64,000 bases of DNA from Methylobacterium sp. Leaf112 (GTDB taxonomy: Bacteria > Pseudomonadota > Alphaproteobacteria > Rhizobiales > Beijerinckiaceae). This document shows, piece by piece, positions 14,483-23,107 of this stretch. The notes below the pieces were generated by a model. The model saw nothing but the letters and a program-made list of their open reading frames with translations, did no database searches and was not told where the DNA came from. Position numbers and translations under genes: made by a program. The stretch is from contig NZ_LMNG01000034.1 of NCBI RefSeq assembly GCF_001423295.1, forward strand, positions 19,482 to 83,481, written 5' to 3'. The first letter of the stretch is position 1, and the number at the start of each line of letters is the position of its first letter.

Positions 14483-17272
14483 ATGTTCGACGCCGTTGCC
14501 GCCCTCGCCGATGTTCTCGAGACGCTCGACCGCGACGCCCGGGAGGCGACGCGGCTGCGGGCCGTCCTCGTGCCCGAATTGCGGCGCGTGATGGACCTCG
14601 GGCGCGCCGATGCCGAGGCTCGCCTCATCGAGGAGCGCGACGGCCTCGCCTGTGCCCAGCGCCTGAGCAACCTCACGGACGCAGTGATCCGCGCAATCCA
14701 CGACGCCGTGGTCTGGCGGCTTTATCCGAACGACAACCCCTCGACGGGCGAGCAGCTCGCGGTGGTGGCCACGGGCGGCTACGGCCGGGGTACCATGGCG
14801 CCGGGCTCCGACATCGATCTCCTGTTCCTGCTGCCCTACAAGCAGACGGCCTGGTCCGAGAGCGTCGTCGAGGCGATGCTCTACGTGTTGTGGGACCTCA
14901 AATTGAAGGTCGGCCACGCCACGCGCTCGGTGGAGGAGTGCCTGCGCGAGGGCCGCGCCGACATGACCATCCGCACTTCGTTGCTGGAGGCGCGGTTCCT
15001 GTTCGGTACCCGGGGGCTCTACGAGGAACTCGTGACCCGGTTCGATACCGAACTCGTGATGTGGACGGCGCCCGAATTCGTCGAGGCGAAGCTGCGCGAG
15101 CGCGACGCGCGGGTCACCAAGGCGGGCGCCTCGCGCTACCTCGTCGAGCCCAACGTCAAGGACGGCAAGGGCGGTCTACGCGACCTCAACACCCTGTTCT
15201 GGATCGCGAAATACACCTACCGGGTTCGCGATCAGAGCGAGCTCGTGCCCGCCGGGCTGTTCACCCCGGAGGAGTACCGGGTGTTCGAGCGCTGCGAGGA
15301 ATTGCTGTGGCGCGTGCGCTGCCACATGCACTTCATCACCGGCCGCTCGGAGGAACGCCTGTCGTTCGGATTGCAGCCGAAGGTCGCCGAGCGCTTCGGC
15401 TACGAGCCACGCGGCGGCCTGTCCGGTGTCGAGCGCTTCATGAAGGCCTATTTCCTGATCGCCAAGGATGTGGGCGACCTCACCGCCATCGTGTGCGCCG
15501 CTCTCGAGGCGCGCCACGCCAAGCGGACGCCGGTCCTCGACCGCTGGATCGGACGTTTCCGCGACCGCTTCCGTGCCACCGCCATCGAGGCGGAGGATTT
15601 CGTGGACGACAACGGCCGCATCAACCTGCGCGACGCCGATGCCTTCGTGAAGGATCCGGTGAACCTGATCCGGCTGTTCTGGCTCGCCGACCGCCACAAC
15701 CTGCCGATCCACCCGGATGCGACCCGTGCGGCCAACCGGAGCTTGCGCCTCATCGGCCATTCCCTGCGGGCCGACGAGGAGGCCAACCGGCTGTTCCTCG
15801 ACATCCTGACTTCGAAGAATTCGCCCGAGACCATCCTGCGGTTGATGAACGAGGCCGGCGTGCTCGGCCGCTTCATCCCGGATTTCGGCCGCATCGTCGC
15901 GATGATGCAGTTCAACATGTACCACCACTTCACCGTGGACGAGCACCTGCTGCGCGCCCTCGGCGTCCTCACCGCCATCGAATCCGGCCGCACGGAAGAG
16001 GACCATCCGCTGGCCTCGCGCCTGATCGACTCGATCTCCAACCGGCGGGCCTTGTTCGTGGCCGTCCTCCTGCACGACATCGCCAAGGGCCGCCCGGAGG
16101 ACCATTCCATTGCGGGTGCGGCCATCGCCGAGAAGCTCGGGCCGCGCTTCGGGTTGAAGCCCGCCGAGACCGAGACGGTGGCTTGGCTGGTGGAGCATCA
16201 CCTGCTCATGTCCATGACGGCCCAGAGCCGCGACCTCTCGGACCCGAAGACCATCGAGAAGTTCGCCGGGATCGTGCAGACCCTGGAGCGGCTGAAGCTC
16301 CTGATGATCCTGACCGTGGCCGACATCCGTGCCGTGGGGCCGGGCGTGTGGACCGCGTGGAAGGGCACCCTGCTGCGTACCCTCTACGACGAGACCGAGG
16401 TGGTGCTTTCCGGCGGCCATTCCGAGATCGCCCGCACGGACCGGGTCCGCATGATCCAGATGGGTCTGCGCGAGCAGCTCGCCGACTGGGGGTCCGAGGC
16501 CTTCGATGCCTATGCGGGCCGCCACAACCAGGCCTACTGGCTCAAGGTCGATGCGACGCGCCAGTTCAAGCATGCGGGTTTCCTCGAGACCCTGATGGAG
16601 GAAGGCCGAACCGTCGCCACCGCGGACGAGACCGACCCCGTGCGCGGCATCACCGAGCTGACGATCTACTCGCCCGACCATCCGCGGCTGCTGGCCATCG
16701 TCACCGGGGCCTGCGCGGCGCTGGGCGGCAACATCGTCGATGCACAGATCTTCACCACCACGGACGGCTTCGCCCTCGATTCGATCCTGCTGTCGCGGGC
16801 GTTCGAGCGGGACGAGGACGAGTTGCGCCGGGCCAAGCGCATCACGACGGCCATCGAGCGGGCGCTGCGTGGCGAGATCCGCATCGCCGACCTCGTCGCC
16901 GACCGGCATCCCCCGGACAAGCGTACGCCGACGTTCCTGGTGCCACCGGACATGTCCATCGACAATGCCCTGTCGAGCCGCGAGACGGTCATCGAGATCA
17001 CCGGCCTCGATCGGCCGGGCCTGCTCTACGAACTGACGGCGGCGCTGGGGCGGCTGAGCCTCAACATCACCTCGGCCCATGTGGCGACCTTCGGCGAGCG
17101 CGCCGTGGACGTGTTCTACGTCACCGACCTCACCGGCACGCGGGTGACCCAGCCCGATCGGCAGGTGGCGATCCGCTCCGCCGTGATGGAGGTGTTCGCC
17201 AGCGACGTCGCCGCCATGCGGGCCGAGGGTCTCGACGCCCTCCTCGAATCCCCGCCGCCGCGCGAAGCGTAA
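14483..17272 (+). CDS. glnD: [Protein-PII] uridylyltransferase / uridylyl-removing enzyme
   Basis: 929 residues, the expected length. Domain order: nucleotidyltransferase with GGYGRGTMAPGSDIDLLFLL (about 98-117), a PII-uridylyltransferase linker, an HD phosphohydrolase domain with LLHDIAKGRPEDHS (about 529-542), then two ACT domains at about 722-800 (ITELTIYSPDHPRLL) and 836-910 (VIEITGLDRPGLLYEL) that sense glutamine. GlnD adds or removes UMP on PII proteins according to glutamine level and so sets nitrogen assimilation. The ATG at 14483 (MFDAVAALADVLE) was chosen; an in-frame GTG at 14465 and longer starts have no conserved look. It is followed at ~105 bases by grpE with its own promoter-like site. 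Confidence 0.95.
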   Translation: MFDAVAALADVLETLDRDAREATRLRAVLVPELRRVMDLGRADAEARLIEERDGLACAQRLSNLTDAVIRAIHDAVVWRLYPNDNPSTGEQLAVVATGGYGRGTMAPGSDIDLLFLLPYKQTAWSESVVEAMLYVLWDLKLKVGHATRSVEECLREGRADMTIRTSLLEARFLFGTRGLYEELVTRFDTELVMWTAPEFVEAKLRERDARVTKAGASRYLVEPNVKDGKGGLRDLNTLFWIAKYTYRVRDQSELVPAGLFTPEEYRVFERCEELLWRVRCHMHFITGRSEERLSFGLQPKVAERFGYEPRGGLSGVERFMKAYFLIAKDVGDLTAIVCAALEARHAKRTPVLDRWIGRFRDRFRATAIEAEDFVDDNGRINLRDADAFVKDPVNLIRLFWLADRHNLPIHPDATRAANRSLRLIGHSLRADEEANRLFLDILTSKNSPETILRLMNEAGVLGRFIPDFGRIVAMMQFNMYHHFTVDEHLLRALGVLTAIESGRTEEDHPLASRLIDSISNRRALFVAVLLHDIAKGRPEDHSIAGAAIAEKLGPRFGLKPAETETVAWLVEHHLLMSMTAQSRDLSDPKTIEKFAGIVQTLERLKLLMILTVADIRAVGPGVWTAWKGTLLRTLYDETEVVLSGGHSEIARTDRVRMIQMGLREQLADWGSEAFDAYAGRHNQAYWLKVDATRQFKHAGFLETLMEEGRTVATADETDPVRGITELTIYSPDHPRLLAIVTGACAALGGNIVDAQIFTTTDGFALDSILLSRAFERDEDELRRAKRITTAIERALRGEIRIADLVADRHPPDKRTPTFLVPPDMSIDNALSSRETVIEITGLDRPGLLYELTAALGRLSLNITSAHVATFGERAVDVFYVTDLTGTRVTQPDRQVAIRSAVMEVFASDVAAMRAEGLDALLESPPPREA

Positions 17273-17312
17273 GGCCTGGGCCCGGGAACGGGATCCCCCG
17301 CACGCTGCACGG

Positions 17313-17340
17313 TTGATTTCGTGGCGCGCGCGCCTGATAT
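17313..17340 (+). promoter_or_regulatory. Candidate sigma-70 promoter of grpE
   Basis: TTGATT at 17313-17318, 16 bases, TGATAT at 17335-17340, ending about 37 bases before the grpE start. Spacing is acceptable and the stretch is the most AT-rich in the gap. A heat-shock sigma site was not recognised. Confidence 0.4.
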
Positions 17341-17376
17341 CAGCGCCAATCCCCGGCAACCCCGATCCGACGAAAA

Positions 17377-17967
17377 GTGACGATGGCGAACGACATGGAG
17401 AACGACCCCACGGTCGAGACCACGCAGACCGAAGCGACGCCGGAGGGCGCCCCTGAGGCGGCGGCGCTGGCCACCCTCGTGGCCGAGCGCGACGAGTTCA
17501 AGGACCGCGTCCTTCGGACGCTCGCCGAGATGGAGAATCTGCGCCGGCGGACCGAGCGCGAGGTCGCCGATGCACGGACCTACGCCGTCACCAATTTCGC
17601 GCGCGACATGCTCAACGCCGCCGACAACATCCGGCGTGCCCTGGAGAGCGTGCCCGAGGCCGAGCGCACCGGGGCCACCGGTGCGTTCAAGGCGCTCCTC
17701 GACGGGATCGAACTGACCGAGCGCGACCTCGGCAAGACCCTGGAGCGTCACGGCGTGAAGAGCATCGATCCGAAGGGACAGCGCTTCGACCCGAACCGCC
17801 ATCAGGCCATGTTCGAGGTTCCCGACGCCGAGGTGCCGAGCGGCACCGTGGTTCAGGTGATGCAGTCCGGCTACGTGATCGGCGACCGCACCCTGCGCCC
17901 GGCCCTGGTCGGCGTCGCCAAGGGCGGTCCGAAGCCCGTCGCCGCCAACCCGGCCGACGCGGCCTGA
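17377..17967 (+). CDS. grpE: Nucleotide exchange factor GrpE
   Basis: 196 residues. An acidic disordered N-terminus (about 1-30) is followed by a long dimerising coiled coil beginning LVAERDEFKDRVLRTLAEME and NLRRRTEREVADA. The C-terminal four-helix/beta region (about 75-180) contains the family signature HQAMFEVPDAEVPSGTVVQV and GYVIGDRTLRPALVGVAKGG. GrpE releases ADP from DnaK. An in-frame ATG two codons in (17383) is equally possible as start. dnaK/dnaJ are not in the window. The gene ends 31 bases before a strong intrinsic terminator, so it is the end of its transcript. Confidence 0.95.
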   Translation: MTMANDMENDPTVETTQTEATPEGAPEAAALATLVAERDEFKDRVLRTLAEMENLRRRTEREVADARTYAVTNFARDMLNAADNIRRALESVPEAERTGATGAFKALLDGIELTERDLGKTLERHGVKSIDPKGQRFDPNRHQAMFEVPDAEVPSGTVVQVMQSGYVIGDRTLRPALVGVAKGGPKPVAANPADAA

Positions 17968-17998
17968 CACGCGCCTCACGACGGGGCTCGACCGACAG

Positions 17999-18031
17999 GG
18001 CGACGGTGCCGAGGGCGCCGTCGCCTTTTTT
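17999..18031 (+). terminator. Rho-independent terminator of grpE
   Basis: GGCGACGGTGCC (17999-18010), loop GAG, GGCGCCGTCGCC (18014-18025), then TTTTTT (18026-18031): a 12-bp stem with one G-U pair and a T6 tail. Confidence 0.88.
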
Positions 18032-18046
18032 ACGACCCTCGAACGC

Positions 18047-19006
18047 CTACTTGATCTGCACGCTGTCGACGACTTCGCGGAAGCGGGCGAGGACGCCCTC
18101 GCGGTGGTCGGCCCGCACCACGCCGACGGCCCGGAGATACCCGTCCGGGGCGAAGCGGATGGTCTGCGAGACCACCACGGGGATGCCGGACGGCGTATCC
18201 GTGGCCCGCGCCACGATCTCGTGCCAATCGACGCCCTTCTGACGGTAGCTCTGCGACCGCTCGACGATGAAGTCCTTCATGGTCTGGTTGGAGGCCAGGG
18301 CCGTGCGGGCGAAGGCCTCGCGCTGCTCGGCCTGGGGCGGGGGCTGCACGGCCTGGGCGAGGACCAGGATCGGCTGTTCCAGGGCGGCCATCTGGTCCTC
18401 GGGGCCCTGGGTCATCAGCACGGAATTGCCGGCGAGCACCCGCACGGGCCGAAATCCCGCCGGGTCGCCGATCCGGAACGGCAGGGCTGCGACCTGCTGG
18501 TCCAGGGTGAGTTCGGGGCGGATTCGGACGCCCGTGAGCATCGACACCATGCTCTCGTCGGTCTCGGCGTCCGGTGTGGTCTGGGCGATGATGATGCCCG
18601 TCACCGTGGGATCGCCGACGAGCAGCATCCACTTCTTGATCGCCGGTCCGGTGCTCGGGTCGGCCGCCGGCTGCTCGCCGGTGAACAGCACCGCATCGAC
18701 GTCGCCCGCGACCTTGATCGCCTGGCGGTTGGACACGATGAAGCCCTGCTGCTTCAGGTTCGCGTCGGTGAAGCTCTGTTCCAGTTCCGCGAAGGCGTTG
18801 GGCGGCAACTCGACCACCGAAACCGTGGCACCGCCCTCCACCCGCTCGAAGCCGGAGAACCGCTTCGAGGACACCATGTCCGGCGGTGGCTCGAAGCCGA
18901 AACGTGAACTCGCGGGGAAGATCGGATCGGCTGCCAGGCCCGCCTGCGTCAGGCCGAGGAGGAGGGCCAGGATCGTGGCCGGACGGGCGAGGCTACGCAG
19001 ACGCAT
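18047..19006 (-). CDS. Secreted protein of unknown function
   Basis: 319 residues from the ATG read leftward at 19006, which follows a GGAG site; a longer frame to 19051 is unlikely. The signal peptide (about 1-26) has core ILALLLGLTQAGLA before AADPIF. The mature part begins with SSRFGFEPPPDM, includes FSGFERVEGGATVSVVELPP, then several beta-rich stretches (KKWMLLVGDPTVTGIIIAQ and SQTIRFAPDGYLRAVGV) and ends FREVVDSVQIK. Hypothetical proteins of this look are common in Rhizobiales; I cannot assign a domain. Likely periplasmic. It converges with grpE. Confidence 0.7.
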   Translation of the reverse strand: MRLRSLARPATILALLLGLTQAGLAADPIFPASSRFGFEPPPDMVSSKRFSGFERVEGGATVSVVELPPNAFAELEQSFTDANLKQQGFIVSNRQAIKVAGDVDAVLFTGEQPAADPSTGPAIKKWMLLVGDPTVTGIIIAQTTPDAETDESMVSMLTGVRIRPELTLDQQVAALPFRIGDPAGFRPVRVLAGNSVLMTQGPEDQMAALEQPILVLAQAVQPPPQAEQREAFARTALASNQTMKDFIVERSQSYRQKGVDWHEIVARATDTPSGIPVVVSQTIRFAPDGYLRAVGVVRADHREGVLARFREVVDSVQIK

Positions 19007-19110
19007 CGAGCTGTTTCTCCGCGGGGTGCCCGGTCTCGTCGCGCCGGGCATTCTGTCGTCCGTAAACCGGACCGATCAATCCCGATGGGTCGGCCCCAGT
19101 CCTGTCCGTG

Positions 19111-19797
19111 TCAAGCCGTCGGCGCATCTCCGGGCCGCGTCACGCGGCGCAAGGTGAGATTGCATCGCCCGTCCTGAGGGAGGAAGCCCGGGCCGGGTTC
19201 GGCGGAGTCCAGGAGATCCGGCGCGGGTGGCAGGATGCGGTCGATGCCGTGGTGGATGAGACGCGCGGCCCCGCCCATGATCAGGGCGTCGCCCGCGTGC
19301 AGGCGGACCGAGCGCGTCGGGTTGCTCCGGTTCGGGCCGCCGTAGCGGAACAGGGCGGAGGCACCCAGCGACAGGGACAGGACCGGCGCGTCGAGGGCCG
19401 CCTCGTCGCGGTCCTGATGCAGGCCCATGCGCGCGTCGGCGTCGTAGAGGTTGACGAGGCACGCCTCGGGCAGGGCCGGATAACCCGACAGGTCGTCCCA
19501 GGCGCGCAAAGCGAGGTCCGGGATCGCCGGCCACGGTTTGCCCGTTTCGGGATGGTGGGCCTGATAGCGGTAGCCGGACCGGTCCGAGACCCAGCCGAGG
19601 GCGCCGCAATTGCTCATGGTCACGGAGAACGGCCGGCCGGTGCGCGGCATCCGGGGCCGGTAGGGGGGAGCGTCCGCGAGGCGGGCGGCGAGGTCCGCCG
19701 CCAGCCGGCACCGCGCCGGTCCGTCGAGGTAGCCGGGGTAGTGGATCAGTCCCGGCAGGAGTTCGACGGGCCGGAGCTCCGCCGGCAGCCCCATCAC
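19111..19797 (-). CDS. alkB: AlkB family alpha-ketoglutarate-dependent dioxygenase (DNA repair)
   Basis: 228 residues. Fe(II) ligands are visible in LHQDRDE (HxD) and the downstream RLIHHGIDRI; the 2-oxoglutarate-binding arginines lie in RCNLTLRRVT near the C-terminus. MSNCGALGWVSDRSGYRY matches the AlkB nucleotide-recognition lid, and LVNLYDADARMGLHQD is the family core. The enzyme reverses 1-methyladenine and 3-methylcytosine damage by oxidative demethylation. Its start overlaps the end of gpmA (ATGA), so the two are probably translated together; this link has no obvious functional reason. Confidence 0.9.
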   Translation of the reverse strand: MMGLPAELRPVELLPGLIHYPGYLDGPARCRLAADLAARLADAPPYRPRMPRTGRPFSVTMSNCGALGWVSDRSGYRYQAHHPETGKPWPAIPDLALRAWDDLSGYPALPEACLVNLYDADARMGLHQDRDEAALDAPVLSLSLGASALFRYGGPNRSNPTRSVRLHAGDALIMGGAARLIHHGIDRILPPAPDLLDSAEPGPGFLPQDGRCNLTLRRVTRPGDAPTA

Positions 19798-20432
19798 TCG
19801 TCGTGGTCGATGTCGCGTTCCAGCACCGACTTGCTCTCCACCGTGGTGTCGGCCTTGAGCTGGTAGACCAGCGGAATGCCCGTGGCGATCTCGAGGCTGG
19901 CGATGGTCTTCGTGGTCAGGCCGTCGAGCACCATCACGAGGGCGCGCAGGGAGTTGCCGTGGGCCGCCACCAGAACGCGTTCACCGGCCATGACGCGGGG
20001 CAGGATGGTCTGGATGTAGTAGGGCAGCACGCGGGCTGCGGTGTCCTTCAGGCTCTCGCCGCCGGGCGGCGGGATGTCGTAGGAGCGGCGCCACTGGTGC
20101 ACCTGGGCGTCGCCCCAGCGCTCGCGGGCGTCGTCCTTGTTCAGGCCCGACAGGTCGCCGTAATCCCGTTCGTTGAGGGCTTCGGCGCGGATCGTCTCCA
20201 CGTCGGGCTGGCCCATCTCCTCCAGCATCAGTGCGCAGGTGCGCTGGGCGCGGCGCAGGTTAGAGGTGAAGGCGACATCGAACCGGTGGCCCTGCTGCCC
20301 AAGCCAGCGCCCGGCCGTGCGCGCTTCGGAGATGCCGAGCTCCGTCAGCTCCGGATCGCGCCAGCCCGTGAACAGCTTCTTGAGGTTCCATTCGCTCTGG
20401 CCGTGGCGAGCGAGGACAAGCAGGCGCTCCAT
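19794..20432 (-). CDS. gpmA: 2,3-bisphosphoglycerate-dependent phosphoglycerate mutase
   Basis: 212 residues, the short form common in alphaproteobacteria. The catalytic phosphohistidine motif LARHGQSEWN opens the protein. RTCALMLEEMG, ALNERDYGDLSGLNKDDA and the second catalytic His in LVAAHGNSLRALVM are present. It interconverts 2- and 3-phosphoglycerate in glycolysis/gluconeogenesis. It lies between dapB (105 bases upstream) and alkB (4-bp overlap) in a leftward cluster; the dapB-gpmA order is a conserved Rhizobiales arrangement as far as I know. Confidence 0.95.
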   Translation of the reverse strand: MERLLVLARHGQSEWNLKKLFTGWRDPELTELGISEARTAGRWLGQQGHRFDVAFTSNLRRAQRTCALMLEEMGQPDVETIRAEALNERDYGDLSGLNKDDARERWGDAQVHQWRRSYDIPPPGGESLKDTAARVLPYYIQTILPRVMAGERVLVAAHGNSLRALVMVLDGLTTKTIASLEIATGIPLVYQLKADTTVESKSVLERDIDHDE

Positions 20433-20537
20433 CGCGGATCGATCCCCTGAATCTGATTCTCTTGCAGCGCAGCATCGGGCTGGGCCGGGCGGTGTGTGCG
20501 CGCCGCAAGCTGAACGCGCAATGACGACGGGGCCTTA

Positions 20538-21335
20538 TCAGAGCCCGAGGACGTCGGCCATGCCATAGAGGCCCGGCGGCCGGTCGAAGGCCCATTGCGC
20601 TGCACGCACCGCGCCGCGGGCGAAGATCGCCCGATCCTCGGCGTGGTGGCTCAGGGTCAGGCGCTCGCCCGCGCCGGCGAAGACGACGCTGTGGTCGCCC
20701 ACGACCGTGCCGCCGCGCAGGGTCGCGAAGCCGATGTCGCCCGGCCGGCGGGCCCCCGTATGCCCGTCCCGGGTCGAGACACGCGTGTCGGCCAGCGCCA
20801 CCCCGCGTCCCTCCGCCGCCGCCTCGCCCAGCAACAGGGCGGTGCCGGAGGGCGCGTCGACCTTCATGCGATGATGCATCTCGACGATCTCGATGTCGAA
20901 TTCCTCGCCCAAGGCCGCGGCGACCTTGCGCACGAGGCCGGCGAGGAGGTTGACGCCGAGGGACATGTTGCCCGACCTCACGATACGGGCATGGTGGGCC
21001 GCCGCCGCGAGCTTGGCGAGATCCGCCTCCTCCATGCCGGTGGTGCCGACCACGTGGACGATTCGGGCCTGCGCGGCGAGCTCGGCGAAGAAGGTGGTGG
21101 CGGTGGGCGTCGTGAAGTCGAGGACACCCTCGGCGGCGGCGAAGACCGGCAGGGGATCGTCGGTGACGGCGACGCCGAGGGGCGCCAGACCGGCGAGCAC
21201 CCCGGCATCCTGGCCGAGCACAGGGGCACCCTCGCGTTCGATGGCCCCCGAGAGGGTGCAGTCCTCGGCTTCCGCCACCGCGCGGATCAGCATCCGCCCC
21301 ATGCGCCCACCGGCGCCGACCACCACGAGCCGCAT
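20538..21335 (-). CDS. dapB: 4-hydroxy-tetrahydrodipicolinate reductase
   Basis: 265 residues from the ATG at 21335; a longer in-frame start at 21413 would add 26 residues encoded partly by an 18-bp tandem repeat and is rejected. The Rossmann motif VVVGAGGRMGRMLIRAV, DFTTPTATTFF, GTTGMEEADL, the active-site EMHHRMKVDAPSGTALLLGE (His-His, Lys, SGT) and the C-terminal LYGMADVLGL are all present. It reduces the dihydrodipicolinate precursor with NAD(P)H in lysine and meso-diaminopimelate synthesis, feeding peptidoglycan. It is followed by gpmA in the same direction. Confidence 0.95.
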   Translation of the reverse strand: MRLVVVGAGGRMGRMLIRAVAEAEDCTLSGAIEREGAPVLGQDAGVLAGLAPLGVAVTDDPLPVFAAAEGVLDFTTPTATTFFAELAAQARIVHVVGTTGMEEADLAKLAAAAHHARIVRSGNMSLGVNLLAGLVRKVAAALGEEFDIEIVEMHHRMKVDAPSGTALLLGEAAAEGRGVALADTRVSTRDGHTGARRPGDIGFATLRGGTVVGDHSVVFAGAGERLTLSHHAEDRAIFARGAVRAAQWAFDRPPGLYGMADVLGL

Positions 21336-21382
21336 CCCCGTGTCCTTCCCGAACGATTGGAGCCCTGCGGTACAGCCTCGGG

Positions 21383-21418
21383 CCAGACCTGCCAAGGCGC
21401 CCAGACCTGCCAAGGCGA
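21383..21418. repeat. Two tandem copies of an 18-bp unit
   Basis: CCAGACCTGCCAAGGCG plus one base occurs at 21383-21400 and 21401-21418 in the marC-dapB gap. It looks like a simple local duplication; no function is evident. Confidence 0.7.
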
Positions 21419-21446
21419 AGGCCGCCGGGGCGGACCGGCCTCGGCC

Positions 21447-22130
21447 TCAGCGGGGCGGAAGCAGAGGTCCCAGCACGTCCGTGACGCCGTTCACGGTGAT
21501 CTGCGTGCCCACGCAGAGAAGCAGGAAGGCGAAGAGCCGCCCGAGTACCCGAGCGCCGACGGGGCCGATCAGCGTCACCACCCGGTCGGCCGAGCCGTAG
21601 ACGAACCGTACGATCACCGCGATGGCGAGGGCGGCAAGCGACATGCCGAGATAGAAGCCGATGCGGTCCGGCCCCGCCTCCGGACGATTGGAACCCAACG
21701 CGATGGCCACCGCGATGGTGCCGGGGCCGGTGGTGAACGGCAGGGTGAGGGGAAAGAACGCGAGTTCGGCGAGGTTGTCGGGCGTGCTGCCCTTCGCCTC
21801 GGCGTGCTTGCGGGCTTCGCGCGCCTCCGGAGCCGTCAGCAGGGTCCAGGCCGAGGCCGCCACCACGAGGCCGCCGGCAATGCGGAGTGCTGCCAGGGAG
21901 ACTCCGAAGAAGTTGAGGATCGGCGCGCCTGCCCAGAGCGCCGAGAGCATGATCAGCGCCGCGTAGAACCCGATGCGCTTCGAGAGTTCCACCCGGTCGG
22001 CATGGGAGTTCTGTGCGGTGACCTGGGCGAAGATCAGCGCCGACCCAATGGGGTTCACGATGGAGAACAGGCTCGACAGGGCCAGCACGAAGCTCTGCAG
22101 CGTCGCCTCGGGAGCGAAGATGGACAGCAT
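21447..22130 (-). CDS. MarC family integral membrane protein
   Basis: 227 residues with six predicted membrane helices. The family signature FSIVNPIGSALIFAQVT (about 22-38) and the central FFPLTLPFTTGPGTIAVAIALG (about 125-146) are present, plus NGVTDVLG at the end. MarC proteins (UPF0056/NAAT group) are inner-membrane proteins of uncertain role; the old link to multiple antibiotic resistance was not upheld in E. coli, and some archaeal relatives transport neutral amino acids. It begins 3 bases after the stop of the methyltransferase gene and is likely its operon partner. Confidence 0.88.
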   Translation of the reverse strand: MLSIFAPEATLQSFVLALSSLFSIVNPIGSALIFAQVTAQNSHADRVELSKRIGFYAALIMLSALWAGAPILNFFGVSLAALRIAGGLVVAASAWTLLTAPEAREARKHAEAKGSTPDNLAELAFFPLTLPFTTGPGTIAVAIALGSNRPEAGPDRIGFYLGMSLAALAIAVIVRFVYGSADRVVTLIGPVGARVLGRLFAFLLLCVGTQITVNGVTDVLGPLLPPR

Positions 22131-22133
22131 GGA

Positions 22134-22868
22134 TCAACCGGGGGAGGGGGCCGGCACCAGGGCGCGGGCCGGGGCGAGGCGGGTCGCCCGCCGGACCCGC
22201 CGGACGGCGACGGGTCGATACAGCTGCTTGGTCGCGTCCACCACGTGCAGGCCGGCAAAGGGCAGCGACAGGCCGGTGCCGAGGCGCTCCCAGGCCCCGG
22301 CCGTGCGCAGCCAGACGCGGCTCTGCACCGGCGGCATGTACAGGGCCTCCGCCCAACCTTCGGGGGAGAACTGCGTCGTTCGCATCAGCCGCGCGAGCTG
22401 CGAGCGGCTGTAGGGTTGGCCGTGGCCGAAGGGCGTCGCGTCGCGCCGGGCCCAGACACCGCGGCGGTTGGGGACCACCAGGATCATCCGCCCCCCCGGC
22501 GTCAGCACCCGCCAGACGTCCTGGAGCAACTCGGTGGGACTCTCGACGGATTCGAGGGCGTGAACCAGGATCACCCGGTCGACGGCGGCTTCGGGCAGGG
22601 GCATCATCGTCGGGTCGGCCAGTGCCGAGCACGAGCGCCCGCTGCCGGGCCAGTTCACCACGCCTTGGGTCGCCGGCATGAAGGCGAGCGTCCGCTCGGC
22701 GATGACGTGGACGGGCCCGAGATAGGGCGTGGCGTAGCCGAGCCCGAGCACCCGCAGGCCCGAGACCGAGCCGAGAAAGCCATGGATCGCGCGGGCGACG
22801 ATGCGGTGCGTCACCCCGCCCAAGGGGCTGGCGTAGAAGGCGCGCAGGTCGGTGACGTCGAGGCGCAT
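22134..22868 (-). CDS. Class I SAM-dependent methyltransferase
   Basis: 244 residues. Methyltransferase type 11 core with LRVLGLGYATPYL as motif I (glycines spaced GLGYATP), DRVILVHALESVESPTELL as the post-I/IV region and VWRVLTPGGRMILVVPNRRG as motif V/VI. A C-terminal ~100 residues carry HGQPYSRSQLARLM, a pattern recurrent in alphaproteobacterial methyltransferases found next to glyoxalase II genes, as here (gloB is divergent, 239 bases away). Substrate unknown. It leads the leftward marC-dapB-gpmA-alkB cluster. Confidence 0.85.
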   Translation of the reverse strand: MRLDVTDLRAFYASPLGGVTHRIVARAIHGFLGSVSGLRVLGLGYATPYLGPVHVIAERTLAFMPATQGVVNWPGSGRSCSALADPTMMPLPEAAVDRVILVHALESVESPTELLQDVWRVLTPGGRMILVVPNRRGVWARRDATPFGHGQPYSRSQLARLMRTTQFSPEGWAEALYMPPVQSRVWLRTAGAWERLGTGLSLPFAGLHVVDATKQLYRPVAVRRVRRATRLAPARALVPAPSPG

Positions 22869-23043
22869 GGGCGAGGGTCCGGCGCGGCCGGTGTGCTTGA
22901 TTTGAGGGAACGGCAGCGCGCACCCGCATCAATGGGGTCCTGAGGCGACTCCGGCAACCCCGCCAAGCTCAATCCGCCAAGCTCAATCCGGCAAGCTGAA
23001 TGCGCCGAGCCCGATCCGCGAAGGCCGGCCGGGCATCCCGGCC

Positions 23044-23069
23044 GGAACCGGACCGCACCCGGCCCGGTT
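23044..23069 (+). promoter_or_regulatory. Candidate EcfG-type promoter of gloB
   Basis: GGAAC at 23044-23048, 16 bases, CGGTT at 23065-23069: the same boxes and the same spacing as at csbD (538-563). It lies 38 bases before the gloB start, giving a plausible short leader. Only the sequence match supports it. Confidence 0.45.
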
Positions 23070-23107
23070 CCCCGCCGACATCGGACCCCTCAGCCGAGGA
23101 CAATGCC

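Noticed and set aside
15176..17359. Long open frame antisense to glnD
   Set aside because: Shadow of a GC-rich gene; composition is His/Gly/Arg-rich without domain features.
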